Shown here: positions 19,077 to 27,830 of the stretch, piece after piece
How the letters are laid out: each line of letters opens with the position of its first letter
Numbering within the stretch: the stretch's first letter is position 1
NCBI RefSeq assembly: GCF_002632725.1
Contig: NZ_NJAI01000001.1
Coordinates: 417,953 to 481,952 of the forward strand
Reading direction: 5' to 3'
Source of the DNA: Xenorhabdus hominickii
GTDB taxonomy: Bacteria; Pseudomonadota; Gammaproteobacteria; Enterobacterales; Enterobacteriaceae
DNA: 64,000 nucleotides
Made by a program: the position numbers and the translations under genes
The notes under the pieces: generated by a model
Databases searched by the model: none
What the model was told of the DNA's origin: nothing
The model's input: the letters and a program-made list of their open reading frames with translations, nothing else

Positions 19077-19850
19077 ATGAAAACATTTTTTAGTTTGTTA
19101 CTGGCCGGCGCGACTGCCCTTGCGATTTCTGCCCCAAGCTATGCCGGTAAAGATTTTGACGCGGTAAAAGCCTCTGGCGTCTTTAAGGTTGGTACAGAAG
19201 GCACTTATCCTCCTTTTACCTATCACGATGCCAGCAACAAATTAACCGGCTTTGATGTGGATATCGCACGGGAAATCGCTCAGCGTCTGAACGTTAAACC
19301 TGAATTCATGGAAGTCAAATGGGATGGTTTGATTGCAGGGCTGGATGCCAAGCGTTTTGATGCTGTTATCAATCAGGTGGGAGTTACTCCAGAGCGCGAA
19401 GCAAAATATAGTTTCTCTATTCCTTACACAACCTCGCAAGTCGTGTTGATCACCCGCAATAATAACAGTGATATTAAAGCCTTCGCGGATATTAAAGAAA
19501 AACGTTCAGCCCAATCACTGACCAGTAATTACGGGCAATTGGCAACGTCTTATGGTGCCACGTTAGTCAGTACGGATGGTTTTAACCAAGCCATTGATTT
19601 GGTCGCCACCGGACGTGCTGATGCAACATTGAATGATCGCTTGTCGTTTTTGGATTTCAAAAAACAGCGCCCGAACGCCCCTGTGAAAATCGTCGCCCAA
19701 AAAGCCGACGCGAGTAAATCAGCCGTTTTACTGCGTAAAGGCGATCCTGAGTTGGTAGAAGCGGTTAATAAAGCCCTACAAGAGATAAAAAATGACGGAA
19801 CCTATACCCGTATCTCCGAGAAGTATTTTGGGGTAGATATTTCTAAATAA
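19077..19850 (+). CDS. Amino acid (cystine-type) ABC binding protein 2
   Basis: A 257-residue periplasmic binding protein with signal peptide MKTFFSLLLAGATALAISAPSYA and the family 3 motif GTEGTYPPFTYHD. It shares long near-identical stretches with binding protein 1 at 14094 (ATPEREKKYSFS-like block, DGFNQ.../NGFNQE, GRADAT.ND). The two genes also share the ribosome-site context CTCGGAGAAA, so they arose by duplication. It is co-transcribed with permease and ATPase, so it is the primary receptor of this importer. Cystine is the best guess; glutamine or lysine-type ligands cannot be excluded from sequence alone. Confidence 0.9.
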   Translation: MKTFFSLLLAGATALAISAPSYAGKDFDAVKASGVFKVGTEGTYPPFTYHDASNKLTGFDVDIAREIAQRLNVKPEFMEVKWDGLIAGLDAKRFDAVINQVGVTPEREAKYSFSIPYTTSQVVLITRNNNSDIKAFADIKEKRSAQSLTSNYGQLATSYGATLVSTDGFNQAIDLVATGRADATLNDRLSFLDFKKQRPNAPVKIVAQKADASKSAVLLRKGDPELVEAVNKALQEIKNDGTYTRISEKYFGVDISK

Positions 19851-19987
19851 TTAATCTTAAGTACCGGAACAAGTGGTAGGTAATAGATATAGGCGGAAAC
19901 AACAGAATGATTGCAGAACCTACCAAAGCGCTTGAAGCAACAAGATTTGTTAATTTGTGAAGCTAAAGCTAATCGCACACGCTTTAA

Positions 19988-20072
19988 GAAGTAATCCCCG
20001 GTCACATAACTAACTATGTGACTGGGGTGAGTGAGCGCAGCCAACAAAGCTTCAACTTGAAAAACGATGGAT
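19988..20072 (+). repeat. ERIC element, partial
   Basis: The ERIC core (AATCCCCGGTCACATAACTA and ATGTGACTGGGGTGAGTGAG) followed by GCAGCCAACAAAGC and the distal end AACTTGAAAAACGATGGATAT. The left arm is degenerate. It lies between convergent genes for binding protein 2 and the small secreted protein. Confidence 0.85.
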
Positions 20073-20078
20073 ATAGTT

Positions 20079-20462
20079 CTAATAAAATTGCCCTATACCA
20101 AAACCAACAACTCCATCACTATAACACCTCATAATTTTTACTGGTGACCCTGATGTATAGGCTGTCAATAACATCGCATATGCTGCCTGAGCATTTTTAC
20201 TTGCGTTACTATCGTTAGTAAACTTATTATCGGTACCAGTAATATAATTATACAAAGATATTGTCGTAATAGTATTAGAGTTATTTTCTTTAAAACCAAA
20301 TGTGATTCTAGCATCTTTATTATCGTCTACTCCCAAATAAACACTCGTTACATAACCCGTTTTATTTAAGTTTTTACTACAATTTCCAGCATAAGCACAG
20401 GCATGATTATTTATTACCATTAAAATAAAAAAACTTAAAATAATCTTTAATTTAATTTTCAT
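20079..20462 (-). CDS. Small secreted disulfide protein, AB5 B-subunit-like
   Basis: A 127-residue precursor: signal peptide MKIKLKIILSFFILMVINNH...AYA, then a mature part of about 103 residues with only two cysteines (Cys28 and Cys113 of the precursor), one near each end. Cholera-type B subunits have about 103 residues and one disulfide joining the N-terminal and C-terminal regions. The stretch AAYAMLLTAYTSGSPVKI, a helix followed by a strand, is reminiscent of the helix-strand segment of subtilase/pertussis-like B subunits. Sequence similarity is weak and no family is recognised outright. The ATG at 20462 has GGAGAAGAG upstream. It lies about 60 bases downstream of, and in line with, a secreted metzincin, so the two are probably one operon. 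Confidence 0.6.
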   Translation of the reverse strand: MKIKLKIILSFFILMVINNHACAYAGNCSKNLNKTGYVTSVYLGVDDNKDARITFGFKENNSNTITTISLYNYITGTDNKFTNDSNASKNAQAAYAMLLTAYTSGSPVKIMRCYSDGVVGFGIGQFY

Positions 20463-20523
20463 ATCTCTTCTCCTTTTGACCATATTTAATACCTTAATAC
20501 ATATCATGGTAACAAGTATTTAC

Positions 20524-21516
20524 TCACAAGAATAACGTTTGATAAATTGGCATCATAGCATTCGCTAAGGGATAAATTATTTGAAATTTATGGCAGTTTA
20601 AAGAATTTACAAATCTTACTGTTCGTTGTAAATTATGACAATTAACCATATCTTGTATCCATGAATTTTCATTGTCAGATAAGCCAATCATATTTCTTGT
20701 CAGAAATTCTCCTCGCTGCTCGTGCAAATCTGATAAAAATTGAAGTTGATCAGAGTGCATAAGTGCTGGCTGAGGGCTAGCTAGCATATTTTCAAAATTT
20801 GACACTCCTATTGCATTACGATAAATATGTGCCCCACGTTCAGGATTTGGATAAAAAGACCGGTCAGCATTATCAGGATGAGAAAGGCCTACAGCATGAC
20901 CAAATTCATGGAGTATTATTGTGTATAATAAATTTCCTAATAAAACTTTTCTATTATTGCTTCCAAAAATACCCCGTAACATATTGAGCCATGTATTATC
21001 TATAGGAATATGTTGTCTTAAAAAAATACCCGCTGAATTAAATACACTAGGATATCTTTGACGATAATAGTCTAAGCATACACTATTAGCCTCAAACGTA
21101 AGTGCAGTCCTGACTTCTGCCACGTCTCCATCTGAGTACAGAACATTATTTACCATATTAGGTGGAACAAATCGTATAATAAAATTAGGTTGTCTTGAAC
21201 CTGAGTTTTGCTCAATCGTTAAACCATGCTCTCCCAACTGTCTATTCCAATATGCTGCAGCGGCTTCTACAAGAGGGGTGAGGGGAATACTGATCGAATG
21301 ACCTTGGATTTCATAAGTAATTTCCATTTGAGGATTATCCAAAGTATATCCTATGTGACCTCCGTAACTAGATACCGCAGAATACATGTTTTGTTTATCT
21401 CTTGATAATAAAAAAGCTATATGAGTGTATGCTGGATCAGGAGGTTCAGTTTGAGCTATTGCCTGTGCTGTAGTAATAAGTAGAATAAATATAAATATTT
21501 TTTTAATGAGTTTCAT
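20524..21516 (-). CDS. Secreted metzincin metalloprotease, EcxA-like candidate
   Basis: A 330-residue exported protein with signal peptide MKLIKKIFIFILLITTAQAIA. The zinc site HEFGHAVGLSH supplies His203, Glu204, His207 and His213, the extended HExxHxxGxxH of metzincins. A Met-turn candidate lies at PALMHSD (Met253). Near the C-terminus two cysteines (293 and 308) could form a short loop before a final 20-residue hydrophobic/helical tail ending PIYQTLFL. This resembles the A1-A2 layout of EcxA, the metzincin A subunit of the E. coli EcxAB AB5 toxin. A small B-subunit-like gene follows. Protease identity is firm; toxin identity is inferred from architecture and neighbour. Confidence 0.8.
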   Translation of the reverse strand: MKLIKKIFIFILLITTAQAIAQTEPPDPAYTHIAFLLSRDKQNMYSAVSSYGGHIGYTLDNPQMEITYEIQGHSISIPLTPLVEAAAAYWNRQLGEHGLTIEQNSGSRQPNFIIRFVPPNMVNNVLYSDGDVAEVRTALTFEANSVCLDYYRQRYPSVFNSAGIFLRQHIPIDNTWLNMLRGIFGSNNRKVLLGNLLYTIILHEFGHAVGLSHPDNADRSFYPNPERGAHIYRNAIGVSNFENMLASPQPALMHSDQLQFLSDLHEQRGEFLTRNMIGLSDNENSWIQDMVNCHNLQRTVRFVNSLNCHKFQIIYPLANAMMPIYQTLFL

Positions 21517-22012
21517 ATTCTAACCCTTTTATACTAAATGATGACTCCGTTGCGATTTTTTGGATTAATTTGAATGAATTTTTATTTTGGATAAATATAT
21601 TCGGCGAGTACTAAAAATTGCCTAAAAGGAAATTTAATCACTCCGCATTACATTAACGTAATTCTTAATTAACTGGAAACATTACTCCATGATATTATAA
21701 TGATAATATTTAAATTTCAGAATATCGATAAAGCAATAAAGCACGTTCTTGTCTACACTCAATGTCTTTTCAAAGCGGTCTCATCTATTTACTAACTAAA
21801 CTATAAAGTATGGTGACGTTTTGTCAATGTCGATCAGCCCTTTCAGGAGAAGTATTGACAAAATATTCCCGCCAATTCAGTACACATTATTATAGAAATT
21901 ATCTTGTTATAAGAATTACATTGTTATAAAACCAGCACCCATTTAATGTCATGTTATTATTGAAATAGACTTGGGCTGTGGCAGTGACTGCTGCCTACTC
22001 TGTCGGGGAGCA
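21517..22012. other. AT-rich intergenic region upstream of the metzincin
   Basis: About 500 bp, very AT-rich. It should carry the promoter of the metzincin/B-like operon on the minus strand. I find no complete gene or strong operator. The right part (about 21950-22012) leads in frame-broken fashion into the antitoxin remnant, so part of it may be decayed coding sequence. Confidence 0.5.
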
Positions 22013-22102
22013 ATGTTGAAAAAATACATTGAAACTATGGGCGGTGAAATGATATTTGGTGTCAAATTGCCTGACGGGAAATTAAGGAATTTTTCTAGTT
22101 AA
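22013..22102 (+). pseudogene. Remnant of an XRE-type antitoxin C-terminus
   Basis: Twenty-nine codons starting MLKKYIETMGGEMIFGVKLP and ending in a stop. YIETMGGE followed by a strand and PDG is the conserved tail of many XRE-family antitoxins and regulators (HigA-type, usually YIEAMGGELEL...FPDG). The upstream helix-turn-helix part is missing, so this is a relic rather than a working gene, though GGGGAG precedes the ATG. Confidence 0.55.
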
Positions 22103-22134
22103 CAAATATGGGGCCGTACCCCACATTTGTTAAC
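22098..22134. terminator. 16-bp inverted repeat at the cntB 3' end
   Basis: GTTAACAAATATGGGG and CCCCACATTTGTTAAC, with one mismatch and a 5-nt loop, directly at the stop of the ferredoxin-reductase gene. No long T-run follows on either strand. It may be a 3'-end stabilising hairpin, a weak terminator for both converging units, or the scar of an element. Confidence 0.6.
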
Positions 22135-23120
22135 TACAAATCAAGTACTAACCGCCTCCCTTTTGCCCGGGAACAACAAATCAGCATTGATGTCTGACTC
22201 TGTTTTTCCTCATCACTAAAATATTGGTCACGATGATCTGCTTCACCTTCTAAAATCATTGTTTCACACGTACCACACACCCCTTCACGGCACAAACTTT
22301 CAACAGAGACAACTTTATTTTTTTCAATAACTTGTAGAATTGTTGATTCGCTATCGACTTCCAACTCAACGCCAGATTTAGCCAGAAAAACGGTAAACGT
22401 ATCTCCTGTTTTATCTTCAAGAGTGAATTGCTCAAAATGCAATTGATGGCTGGGAAACCCAGCCTTTTGTGCCGCTTGTTTTACACCATCATTCAATGAA
22501 TTTGAGCCACAGGTATAAACATGACTTCCTTCTGGTAATTGAGAGATAAATGTATCGAGTTCAAGCCGAGTACCTTCGGATGAGATATGGCAAACTATCT
22601 TATCCTTAAACCCCGATGCCATTAGCTCTTGGGTAAACGCATTGTCATTGGCATTCCGGTAGCAATAATGCAGTTCATATTCAGCATTTTGTTTTTGCAA
22701 TTCATGCAAATGGGACATAAAGGGCGTGATCCCAATTCCACCCGCTATCAATATATGTTTTTTCGCTTCAGGCACTAATGCAAATAAGTTATTCGGCTCA
22801 GAAACAATGAGTTTGTTTCCAATAGCCACTTTTTTGTGCATAAATGCCGAGCCACCACGGGAATGCTCTCCTCGCTTAACCGCAATTTGATAACGTTGTT
22901 CATCAAAAGGAGAATTTAATAAAGAATAGGCATTACTATAATGGTTGTCATCATCCTGCATCTGTACAAAGAGGTGACTACCACTGGTAAAAGAAGGTAA
23001 CTGTGTGTTTTCATCCGGTATTAGCGTAAATCGTTTAATTGTTGGTGTGATTGTCTCAATATCACTGACAATAACACCAAGCTTCTGATAAGTAGACACA
23101 AGCAACTCCTGATTATTCAT
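22134..23120 (-). CDS. cntB: Carnitine monooxygenase reductase subunit CntB-like
   Basis: A 328-residue oxidoreductase with an N-terminal FMN/FAD-binding barrel (HYSNAYSLLNS), an NAD-binding half (HILIAGGIGITPFMSHL) and a C-terminal plant-type [2Fe-2S] domain with CREGVCGTC and a distal CC. This matches E. coli YeaX/CntB, which passes electrons from NADH to the Rieske oxygenase CntA. Vanillate-demethylase reductases have the same layout; the neighbours decide for carnitine. Its start overlaps the stop of the aldehyde dehydrogenase. Confidence 0.9.
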   Translation of the reverse strand: MNNQELLVSTYQKLGVIVSDIETITPTIKRFTLIPDENTQLPSFTSGSHLFVQMQDDDNHYSNAYSLLNSPFDEQRYQIAVKRGEHSRGGSAFMHKKVAIGNKLIVSEPNNLFALVPEAKKHILIAGGIGITPFMSHLHELQKQNAEYELHYCYRNANDNAFTQELMASGFKDKIVCHISSEGTRLELDTFISQLPEGSHVYTCGSNSLNDGVKQAAQKAGFPSHQLHFEQFTLEDKTGDTFTVFLAKSGVELEVDSESTILQVIEKNKVVSVESLCREGVCGTCETMILEGEADHRDQYFSDEEKQSQTSMLICCSRAKGRRLVLDL

Positions 23121-24568
23121 TAAAAACCTTGGCAGAGATATTTCAGCTCTAAATAATCGTCAATACCGTGAGTAGAACCCTCACGCCCCAAACCAGACTG
23201 TTTTACTCCGCCAAAGGGAGCAACTTCATTAGAAATAAGGCCTGTGTTAATACCTACCATGCCATATTCTAATTTCTCTGAAACTCGCCAAATGCGTTGC
23301 GGGTTTTCACTGTAAAAATAGGCAGCAAGCCCATAAATGGTATTATTGGCAGATTCGATAACGCTATTTTCATCATCAAAAATAACCAGAGGTGCAATCG
23401 GCCCAAATATTTCTTCTTCTAATAACAGGCTATTTGTGGGGACATTACCGAGTACCGTGGGGATAAAGAAATTGTCACCTAAAGCATGACGTTTACCACC
23501 ACATAATAAATCTGCCCCTTTATTTAATGCATCATCTAAAAGAAACTGAACTTTATCTGTCGATTTCGCGTTAATCAACGGGCCTATTTGTACTCCTTGA
23601 TCAAAACCATTCCCCATTTTAAGTTTTTGTGCTTCTTCAACAAAACGCTGGCTAAATGTTTGATAAATAGCTTTGTGAATATAGAAACGATTCACACAAA
23701 CACAGGTTTGACCTGCATTACGGAATTTGGCGGCAATCGCTCCTTCTACCGCTTTTTCGATGTCAGCATCATCAAAGACAATAAAGGGCGCATTTCCCCC
23801 TAATTCCAAAGATACTTTTTTTATACTGTCTGAACATTGACGCATTAATAAACGCCCAACCTCCGTTGAACCCGTAAAACTCAGTTTGCGTACCCGATCA
23901 TCTGTAGTAAGTATTTCACCAATAATACGTGAATGACCCATGATAATATTTATCACCCCCTCAGGAATACCTGCCCGAATGGCTAGCTCCACCATTGCCA
24001 ATGCTGTAAAGGGGGTTTCGTTCGCAGGCTTTATTATTATGCTACAGCCTGCTGCAAGTGCAGGCGCTGCTTTGCGGGTAATCATTGCAGCCGGAAAATT
24101 CCAAGGCGTGATAACTGCGCAAACACCGACCCCTTGTTTAATCACCATCAAGCGTTTGTCTGCCGTTGGCGAAGGAATAATTTCCCCGTTTATACGCTTT
24201 CCTTGTTCTGCAAACCACTCAATAAAAGAAGCAGCATAGACGATTTCGCCTTCAGCTTCTGCCAGTGGCTTTCCTTGCTCTGAAGTCATAATTGCCGCAA
24301 GCTGTTTTTTGTTTTCACTGATCAAGCGAAACCAATTTTGCAATAACTGAGCACGCTGATGAGCAGTAAGCGCCCGCCATTGCGGTAATGCATCGTGTGC
24401 AGCTTGAATGGCTTTTTTCGTTTCACTTGCTGCCATATTAGGTACTTGCCCGATGATCTTACCTGTTGCAGGATCAGAAACATCCAATGTTCCTTTATCG
24501 TCGGCATCGCACCACTGTCCATTGATGTAAGCCTGCTGACGAAAAAAAGGATTATCTGAAATATTCAC
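23120..24568 (-). CDS. Aldehyde dehydrogenase, probable malic semialdehyde dehydrogenase
   Basis: A 482-residue GabD-like NAD(P)-dependent aldehyde dehydrogenase. The general-base Glu is in SLELGGNAP, the catalytic Cys in NAGQTCVC, and the Rossmann loop in FTGSTEVG. On sequence alone it would be called succinate-semialdehyde dehydrogenase. It is embedded between cntA and cntB and overlaps cntB. CntAB releases malic semialdehyde from carnitine, so oxidation of that aldehyde to malate is the likelier role. E. coli lacks a gene at this position in its yeaTUVWX cluster. Confidence 0.85.
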   Translation of the reverse strand: MNISDNPFFRQQAYINGQWCDADDKGTLDVSDPATGKIIGQVPNMAASETKKAIQAAHDALPQWRALTAHQRAQLLQNWFRLISENKKQLAAIMTSEQGKPLAEAEGEIVYAASFIEWFAEQGKRINGEIIPSPTADKRLMVIKQGVGVCAVITPWNFPAAMITRKAAPALAAGCSIIIKPANETPFTALAMVELAIRAGIPEGVINIIMGHSRIIGEILTTDDRVRKLSFTGSTEVGRLLMRQCSDSIKKVSLELGGNAPFIVFDDADIEKAVEGAIAAKFRNAGQTCVCVNRFYIHKAIYQTFSQRFVEEAQKLKMGNGFDQGVQIGPLINAKSTDKVQFLLDDALNKGADLLCGGKRHALGDNFFIPTVLGNVPTNSLLLEEEIFGPIAPLVIFDDENSVIESANNTIYGLAAYFYSENPQRIWRVSEKLEYGMVGINTGLISNEVAPFGGVKQSGLGREGSTHGIDDYLELKYLCQGF

Positions 24569-24622
24569 TTAATGACCTCACTGACTAAGCTCATGACATA
24601 ATTGCCTTTACCCTGCGCCATT

Positions 24623-25741
24623 TTATTCATGGTAAGTTTGAGCAATAAGATTGTGAAAATAAGCGATACCGTGTTCACTAATTCCACTTCCTGAACTATC
24701 CGCCATGATGCGTCCCTGACCGCGATAACCCCGCGATTTAAGCCCTTTTTGTACGCTTTCAACTAAGCACAGGTCTTCTGGGCGAAAAACGTCACGATAC
24801 CATTCAATCAACGTTTGCTGTTCTTGAGTAATATCTTCATTCGTAAAGTAAATATCGTAATGTTGCAGCGTGGTTTCTGCATCTATCGGGAATTCATATA
24901 TCACCGTCATCATGCCTTTAATTGGTGTAACGTTGTACATGGTACAAGGCCATAACCAAAAACCGTGGAATGACGACTCTCCTTCAAATTGAAAAGATTG
25001 ATCGGAAGGGATCGCATGCCCGAATTGCAATGACCATTTCTCATGCATGGTATGCCAATAACGATCGACCTGAACGGACGTTGAAAAACCGGGATGTGCC
25101 GGGCCACAGTGATAACATTCCAGATAATTATCAACAATGCTTTTCCAATTCGCAGGTGTTACTGTCGTGAAACGATCGGCCAGCTTTAAATCATAAACTT
25201 CAGGGCAGGCTTCTAACACTTTAGCGCCTAATCCCGGTAACTGTTCCTCAACCGTACCGGCTTCCATATCCATATTAATAAAAACGAAACCCGCATACTC
25301 TTCCAATTTTACCGGGGTTAATTGAGCTAAGTCTTTATCAAAATTAGCGACATTTTCGCAATTACGGGCATGTGCCAAAGAGCCATCTAGCTTGAATGTC
25401 CATGCATGATAAGGGCAAGTAATCACATTTTTGGCCTTACCTTCCCCTGTCAATAATTGGTGCCCGCGATGAGGACAAACGTTAAAAAATGCACGCAGTA
25501 CTTTGTCGCGCCCACGAACAATAGCAATGTTCTCACCAATAATTTCACGCGTAACATAATCGTTAGGATTAGCCAGCTCACTACTGTGCGCAACACAGAT
25601 CCAGCTCTTGGCAAAAATCGCTTCTTTCTCATAATTAAACACGTCTTGAGAAGTATAGAAACGAGCAGGCATGGTGTATGCTTCTGTTGGATTTGCACAA
25701 AAATCTTTGGGTAATGTGAAATAAGAGTCTTGAATGCTCAT
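24623..25741 (-). CDS. cntA: Carnitine monooxygenase oxygenase subunit CntA-like
   Basis: A 372-residue Rieske-type oxygenase. The [2Fe-2S] site is Cys89-Pro-His91 and Cys109-Pro-Tyr-His112. The mononuclear iron site is in NYLECYHCGPAH (His211, His216). Glu208 replaces the bridging Asp usual in Rieske oxygenases. A bridging Glu is the known peculiarity of CntA/YeaW, which cleaves L-carnitine to trimethylamine and malic semialdehyde. Gene order with a BCCT transporter and CntB supports this. Closely related oxygenases using betaine or gamma-butyrobetaine remain possible. Confidence 0.9.
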   Translation of the reverse strand: MSIQDSYFTLPKDFCANPTEAYTMPARFYTSQDVFNYEKEAIFAKSWICVAHSSELANPNDYVTREIIGENIAIVRGRDKVLRAFFNVCPHRGHQLLTGEGKAKNVITCPYHAWTFKLDGSLAHARNCENVANFDKDLAQLTPVKLEEYAGFVFINMDMEAGTVEEQLPGLGAKVLEACPEVYDLKLADRFTTVTPANWKSIVDNYLECYHCGPAHPGFSTSVQVDRYWHTMHEKWSLQFGHAIPSDQSFQFEGESSFHGFWLWPCTMYNVTPIKGMMTVIYEFPIDAETTLQHYDIYFTNEDITQEQQTLIEWYRDVFRPEDLCLVESVQKGLKSRGYRGQGRIMADSSGSGISEHGIAYFHNLIAQTYHE

Positions 25742-25789
25742 ATCAATTCCTACCGTGAATTTACTTGTATTGTTAATTTACTTACCGTG

Positions 25790-27436
25790 TTAATCATTTA
25801 ACGAAATTGATGCCGTTGATGAAGCCATAGCGGGTTCGGTTGCTTTTTTCTGTGTATATGCTTTTTTCTGCATAGAGGTCGGCGCAATAACATGCTCTTT
25901 CTGGTTTAAGCTATCAATAAGATGTACAGGAACATGTGCATAGTCTTGTTTTATCCAGCGAATAAAACCGTATGTCTTAATCAATAGAACCACTAAAAAA
26001 GGCAATGCAGTCAGCACTACAGTGGTTTTCATTGTCTCTAAAGAAGCTTGCGTAAATAGAATTGAAAGTGGAATTAACGTAATCACCACACACCAGAAAA
26101 GACGTAATTTTCGGCTCGGATCTTGGCCTTCACTTAAATTACGCGTACTGGTTGCAGCCATGGTATAAGCCACGGCATCCATATGTGAGGCCAAGAAAAT
26201 AATCATGATAAAGAGATAGGCAGCAAGGAAAAATTGGCCTAATGGCAATGCACTCAATAACTGGTGAACAGCCGTTTCTCCACCCAAAGTATTCAATATT
26301 TCAGGTACATTAATAGCGCCGGTAATAAATTGGTGCATTGCATAACTCTCCAGGACACCAAAGAAGAACCAGCAACCAAAAGTACTGCCTAATAACAATG
26401 CCCAAATCACTTCTTTAATTTTACGGCCATGAGAAACTCTGGTTACAAACATGGCAACACCGGGGGTATATGAAATCCACCATAACCAGTAGAATACCGT
26501 CCAACTCCGCGTAAATTGACCATCTCCCATCGGGTCGGTAAATAAGCTCATTTGCAGGAAATGCTGCGTTGTCAAACCAACCGCATTAATCATGTTATTA
26601 ATGCTAAATTCCGTCGGCCCTACAATCAGGACAAGTAAAGCAAAACCCAATGCTCCCCATCCCACCATTTGACTTAAACGCCGCATACCATTATCAATAC
26701 CAATATAAGAACTTAAACAAAAGATCAATGCTGCTAATAATGTAATGCCAGCTTGCACGATAAAATTATTAGGCATACCTGTTAATGAAGAAAGTCCGCC
26801 ACTTAATGTCGCCGCAGTAACCACTAAAGAAATCGTTAACGCTCCTACAGTGGCAATTAAGAACGTCATATCAATGAGTCGTCCCCAAAAACCATGCGGA
26901 TTAATTTTGATAATTGCGGAAATAATCCCTGATAAACTCAACCCTTTATTTTTTCTGACATGAAAATGGTAAGCCATGATCAGTGAAGCAAGTGCATAAG
27001 TTGCCCAGGCGCTTAACCCCCAATGGAAAAAAGAATAACTGATACTGTACTCCAGCGCTTTAGGGGTTTGAGGCGTAATATTAAGGCCAGGTGTCTGGTA
27101 ATAATATGCCCATTCCATTACCCCCCAATATAAAGTCGATGAGCCAAGCCCTGCACAAATAAACATAAAGAGCCAAGGTATCGTGGTATAATCTGGTTTT
27201 CCTTCACCAAGCCGAATATTTCCGTATTTACTTAACGCCAGATAAAGCACAAACATCAAAGCGGCAAGAACTAATATTTGGATTGTTGATCCAAGTAAGC
27301 GAGTCAGCCCATTAAAAATTTCATTAGCAATAACACTTGTTTTCTCAGGAAATAAACTGAGTGTTATTGCTATAACAACAATACAAGCCAGGCTTATTAC
27401 AATTAAAGGAACATCTTTCTTTGTATTGCTCAACAT
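25790..27436 (-). CDS. BCCT-family carnitine/betaine transporter (YeaV-like)
   Basis: A 548-residue, 12-helix betaine/carnitine/choline transporter. The helix-8 signature is [20 protein letters not shown] and the glycine-rich helix 3 region is [10 protein letters not shown]. It corresponds to E. coli YeaV in the yeaTUVWX cluster. The C-terminal cytoplasmic tail is short and polar. CGGAGG lies just upstream of the ATG. It is the first gene of the BCCT-cntA-ALDH-cntB unit and imports the quaternary amine substrate. Confidence 0.92.
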   Translation of the reverse strand: MLSNTKKDVPLIVISLACIVVIAITLSLFPEKTSVIANEIFNGLTRLLGSTIQILVLAALMFVLYLALSKYGNIRLGEGKPDYTTIPWLFMFICAGLGSSTLYWGVMEWAYYYQTPGLNITPQTPKALEYSISYSFFHWGLSAWATYALASLIMAYHFHVRKNKGLSLSGIISAIIKINPHGFWGRLIDMTFLIATVGALTISLVVTAATLSGGLSSLTGMPNNFIVQAGITLLAALIFCLSSYIGIDNGMRRLSQMVGWGALGFALLVLIVGPTEFSINNMINAVGLTTQHFLQMSLFTDPMGDGQFTRSWTVFYWLWWISYTPGVAMFVTRVSHGRKIKEVIWALLLGSTFGCWFFFGVLESYAMHQFITGAINVPEILNTLGGETAVHQLLSALPLGQFFLAAYLFIMIIFLASHMDAVAYTMAATSTRNLSEGQDPSRKLRLFWCVVITLIPLSILFTQASLETMKTTVVLTALPFLVVLLIKTYGFIRWIKQDYAHVPVHLIDSLNQKEHVIAPTSMQKKAYTQKKATEPAMASSTASISLND

Positions 27437-27762
27437 GAAACCTCCGTTTTTTCACTTTGTGCATCCCTCTTTTGGGTATCCATCTTTTGAATGTCCCTTT
27501 TTTGAGTATAGAAACAAAGTGCCTGTTATCGTTGTTATGATTACGTTTATGCTGGTATAGACACAACAAAAGGAAAACGTGAAATAAGTGGGAACGACAC
27601 TTACCTCCTCTTTTGGTTAACAATTAAAATATATTATTGATACATGATTTAAACAATTGGTTGAATAGTAAATAGATAAAACACGTATCGTAATTAATGT
27701 TTTGTGACATACATTAATAATCAAAAGAGTAACGGTGATGGCTAACAACAAAAAGTAAACTA
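27437..27762 (-). promoter_or_regulatory. Promoter region of the carnitine operon
   Basis: About 330 bp without a gene, between the dmlA terminator and the BCCT start. It is the only place where the transporter-cntA-ALDH-cntB unit can start if dmlA transcription ends at the hairpin. I cannot pick one promoter or operator with confidence. Confidence 0.35.
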
Positions 27763-27795
27763 TAATTAAAAGTCACACCCTAAAAACGAGTGTGA
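27763..27795 (-). terminator. Terminator of dmlA
   Basis: On the minus strand TCACAC and GTGTGA pair around an 11-nt loop (CTCGTTTTTAGG-type), followed by CTTTTAATT. It lies 36 bases after the dmlA stop. The stem is short, so it may be partial. Confidence 0.55.
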
Positions 27796-27830
27796 TTTTT
27801 ATAAGAAGTAAAGAATAAATAAATTATTTT

